A DNA stretch of 24,542 nt from JBGTBQ01 sp041749275 (lineage in GTDB: Bacteria; Acidobacteriota; Blastocatellia; Pyrinomonadales; Pyrinomonadaceae). Numbering within the stretch: the first letter of the stretch is position 1; each line of letters begins with the position of its first letter. Location: positions 1 to 24,542 of the forward strand of contig JBGTBQ010000151.1 of assembly GCA_041749275.1 (NCBI GenBank), read 5' to 3'. Shown piece by piece: positions 22,916-24,542 of the stretch. Position numbers and translations under genes: made by a program. The notes under the pieces were generated by a model. It had not been told where the DNA came from. It did no database searches and saw only the letters and a list, made by a program, of their open reading frames with translations.

Positions 22916-24061
22916 TCAGAGTGTTGACGGCGCGGACGGCGGTACATCGCGCAGTTTCGCTTGCTCTTCGACAAGTGAGGTCTGATGTATCGTTTTCGTG
23001 GTTCCCGTCCCAGCCTGTTTCACGATATCAAGTAGCGCGAGAGTTATCGCGACGATGGCGGGTCCGAGCACGAGGCCCAGGACACCGAAGACCTGCAACC
23101 CGCCGAGCACCGAGAAGAAGATCAGCAATTCGTGGAGCCTCGTTCTTTCGCCCACCAGCTTCGGACGGAGAAAGTTATCCACCATGCCGATGACGAGAAT
23201 GCCGAACGCGATGAGAATGATGGCTTTGACCCACTGCCCCGTAATCATGAGATAGATTGCCGCCGGCACCCAGACGATGAAGGCGCCGGCCATCGGGATC
23301 ATTGAGAAGAACATCATCACCACGCCCCACAAAAGAGGCGATGGCAGCCCCAGCACGAAAAAGATGAACCCGCCCAGCGCGCCCTGAATCGCCGCGATGA
23401 CGAGCACGCCGTAGACGCTCGCGCTGACTACCTCCCGCGTGCGCTCGATAATCTCATTCGCTTTAGACCCTTCGAGGGGGAGCGAGAACCGGAGGACAGC
23501 GCGTAGACGGTCGCCATCGCGGAAGAGATAGTACATCGTGAAGATGACGAAAAAGATTTCGATGACGACAGCCACTATCCCACCGACGAAGCCGAGCGTT
23601 CGGTTGGCAATCGAGCCGCCGAGGTTTTTAAGGCGCTCCGCGATGAACTGTTGAGAGCGGAGTTGATTGAGATCAACGTACTGTTCCAACCAGCGCAGAA
23701 AACGACCGACGTTCGGGGAATTGGGGTCGAGAATGCTTTCGACATTGGACTGCAAGTTCTGCGCGAAACCCGTCAACTCTTTGACGACTGCGTAGGTAAT
23801 GAGCGTCAACGGGACAAGTATAGTCACGATGACGAGGAGGCAGGAGATGAGCGCGCTCCAACTAGAATTATTCAGGCGCGATTCGATGCGCTGATGAATG
23901 GGGTAAAAGACGACCACCAACACGATGGCCCACAGCAGCACCTCGATGAAGGGCTGCAACATGAACCAGCATAGATACAGCGCAATAGCCGTCGCCGCGA
24001 GCAGCGCGACCCAGCGCACCAAGTTGCCCTTCGTTTTCTCCATCTCGACCATCAGCGCCAC
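22916..24061 (-). CDS. AI-2E/PerM family transporter (TqsA/YdiK-like)
   Basis: A 381-residue polytopic membrane protein of the AI-2E transporter (UPF0118) family; members export autoinducer-2 or act as ion/H+ antiporters, and most are uncharacterised. Layout matches the family: two N-terminal membrane segments (about 16-55, with PFIEVLLWAIVLVVVFYPIHQ), a third segment (SCLLVIVTILVPLTLITYAVV), a long extracytoplasmic loop, then five or so segments including the conserved GFIFFVLGLPSPLLWGVVM, MIPMAGAFIVWVPAAIYL and IGMVDNFLRPKLVG plus GGLQVFGVLGLVLGPAIVAI. The start is uncertain: GTG 24061, ATG 24052 and ATG 24043 are all in frame, and none has a clear ribosome-binding site. Confidence 0.9.
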   Translation of the reverse strand: MALMVEMEKTKGNLVRWVALLAATAIALYLCWFMLQPFIEVLLWAIVLVVVFYPIHQRIESRLNNSSWSALISCLLVIVTILVPLTLITYAVVKELTGFAQNLQSNVESILDPNSPNVGRFLRWLEQYVDLNQLRSQQFIAERLKNLGGSIANRTLGFVGGIVAVVIEIFFVIFTMYYLFRDGDRLRAVLRFSLPLEGSKANEIIERTREVVSASVYGVLVIAAIQGALGGFIFFVLGLPSPLLWGVVMMFFSMIPMAGAFIVWVPAAIYLMITGQWVKAIILIAFGILVIGMVDNFLRPKLVGERTRLHELLIFFSVLGGLQVFGVLGLVLGPAIVAITLALLDIVKQAGTGTTKTIHQTSLVEEQAKLRDVPPSAPSTL

Positions 24062-24152
24062 ACTTTAACATAGCCGGCAATCATTATTAACGGCACTATT
24101 TTCCACCTCCACGGAGTTGAGATTTCATGGTCTGTTTACGAGAGAGTTCAGG

Positions 24153-24181
24153 TTGACGCTGACTGCCCAGCGCGTGATAAC
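24153..24181 (+). promoter_or_regulatory. Promoter of tRNA-Arg
   Basis: TTGACG (24153-24158), 17-bp spacer and GATAAC (24176-24181); the predicted start lies about 20 nt before the tRNA. The -10 is only a partial match. Confidence 0.45.
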
Positions 24182-24208
24182 ATTTCTTCGTTTGATTCAT
24201 TAGGAGTT

Positions 24209-24281
24209 GCTCCCGTAGCTCAGTGGATAGAGCATCTGCCTTCTAAGCAGAGGGTCGCTGGTTCGAGTCCAGCCGGGGGTA
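24209..24281 (+). tRNA. tRNA-Arg (anticodon UCU)
   Basis: Complete cloverleaf: acceptor GCTCCCG/CGGGGGT (two G-U pairs), D stem GCTC/GAGC, anticodon stem TCTGC/GCAGA with loop CTTCTAA (anticodon TCT at 24242-24244), T-arm GCTGG/CCAGC around TTCGAGT. CCA is not encoded. It reads AGA/AGG codons, which are rare in GC-rich genomes. Confidence 0.95.
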
Positions 24282-24383
24282 TGTCTACAAAAGCCGGTGG
24301 GCATGGACGCCCGCATGAAGACTTGTCAGAGTCGGTGCGCTCCGGTAGTATTTCTCAGCGGTTGAAATTACTGTCTTTTTTGT

Positions 24384-24461
24384 GGCGGCTATAGCTCAGT
24401 CGGTTAGAGCGCTTGATTGTGGATCAAGAGGTCTCCCGTTCAATCCGGGAAGGCGGTACCA
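24384..24461 (+). tRNA. tRNA-His (anticodon GUG) with a mismatched acceptor stem
   Basis: The D-arm (GCTC/GAGC), anticodon stem CTTGA/TCAAG with loop TTGTGGA (anticodon GTG at 24419-24421) and T-arm TCCCG/CGGGA around TTCAATC are all intact. The acceptor is not: 5' GCGGCTA (24385-24391) against 3' AGGCGGT (24451-24457) leaves G3-G70 and A7-A66 mismatches and two G-U pairs. A normal partner would be TAGCCGC. The discriminator is A, although bacterial tRNA-His normally has C73 opposite an extra G-1. A G precedes position 1 (24384), and CCA is encoded at 24459-24461, unlike in the other two tRNAs here. It may be a chimeric or decayed copy. Confidence 0.7.
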
Positions 24462-24503
24462 CTAGAGCGGGGCGCAATTAATCCGCATTGGACACGAACC
24501 TCG

Positions 24504-24542
24504 TTCCGTCATGCCTCTTCCGTCATGCTGACGAAAGTCAGC
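24504..24542. repeat. Short direct repeat and GAAA-capped hairpin at the window end
   Basis: TTCCGTCATGC occurs twice (24504-24514 and 24518-24528), followed by the perfect hairpin GCTGAC-GAAA-GTCAGC (24527-24542). This probably starts a dispersed intergenic repeat that continues beyond the window. Confidence 0.5.

Overview
The window is high-GC bacterial chromosome with a dense, mostly housekeeping gene layout. The pilMNOPQ order with a trailing roadblock/LC7 gene, the short zinc-ribbon N-terminus on a TonB-like protein, the GEMM-type riboswitch and the intergenic repeats suggest Acidobacteriota, perhaps Blastocatellia. That placement is inference: there is no rRNA or other marker here.

Layout: 1-1548 (-) is a zinc-ribbon/TonB-like membrane protein cut by the window edge. 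1925-4186 (+) holds an inactive-looking M16 peptidase homologue and ubiE/menG, whose stop codon lies on the edge of a small MITE-like element. 4617-8476 (+) is a four-gene ABC transporter block: two DppB/DppC-like permeases, then an ABC-2-type ATPase and its permease. 8637-10466 (+) holds a histone-deacetylase-fold hydrolase and the transglycosylase mtgA, separated by copies of an inverted repeat. 16827-10582 (-) is a type IV pilus operon read right to left: a small ORF, pilM, pilN, pilO, pilP, pilQ and a roadblock gene. 17471-20670 holds two unrecognised proteins, convergent at their 3' ends. 20853-22136 (+) holds rdgB, tRNA-Pro and an HU-family protein. 22574-24061 holds a small unknown gene facing an AI-2E-family transporter across a bidirectional terminator. 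The right end holds tRNA-Arg and an odd tRNA-His.

The most interesting region is the 640-nt gap 16828-17470 in front of the pilus operon. Reading leftward it has a near-consensus sigma70 promoter (TTGACA-N18-TATAGT), an RNA segment matching the GEMM-I (cyclic-dinucleotide) riboswitch core, and a 53-codon ORF that ends 3 nt before pilM. A symmetric repeat lies about 100 bp upstream of the inferred transcription start. The simplest reading is that a cyclic dinucleotide controls assembly of the type IV pilus machine at the RNA level.
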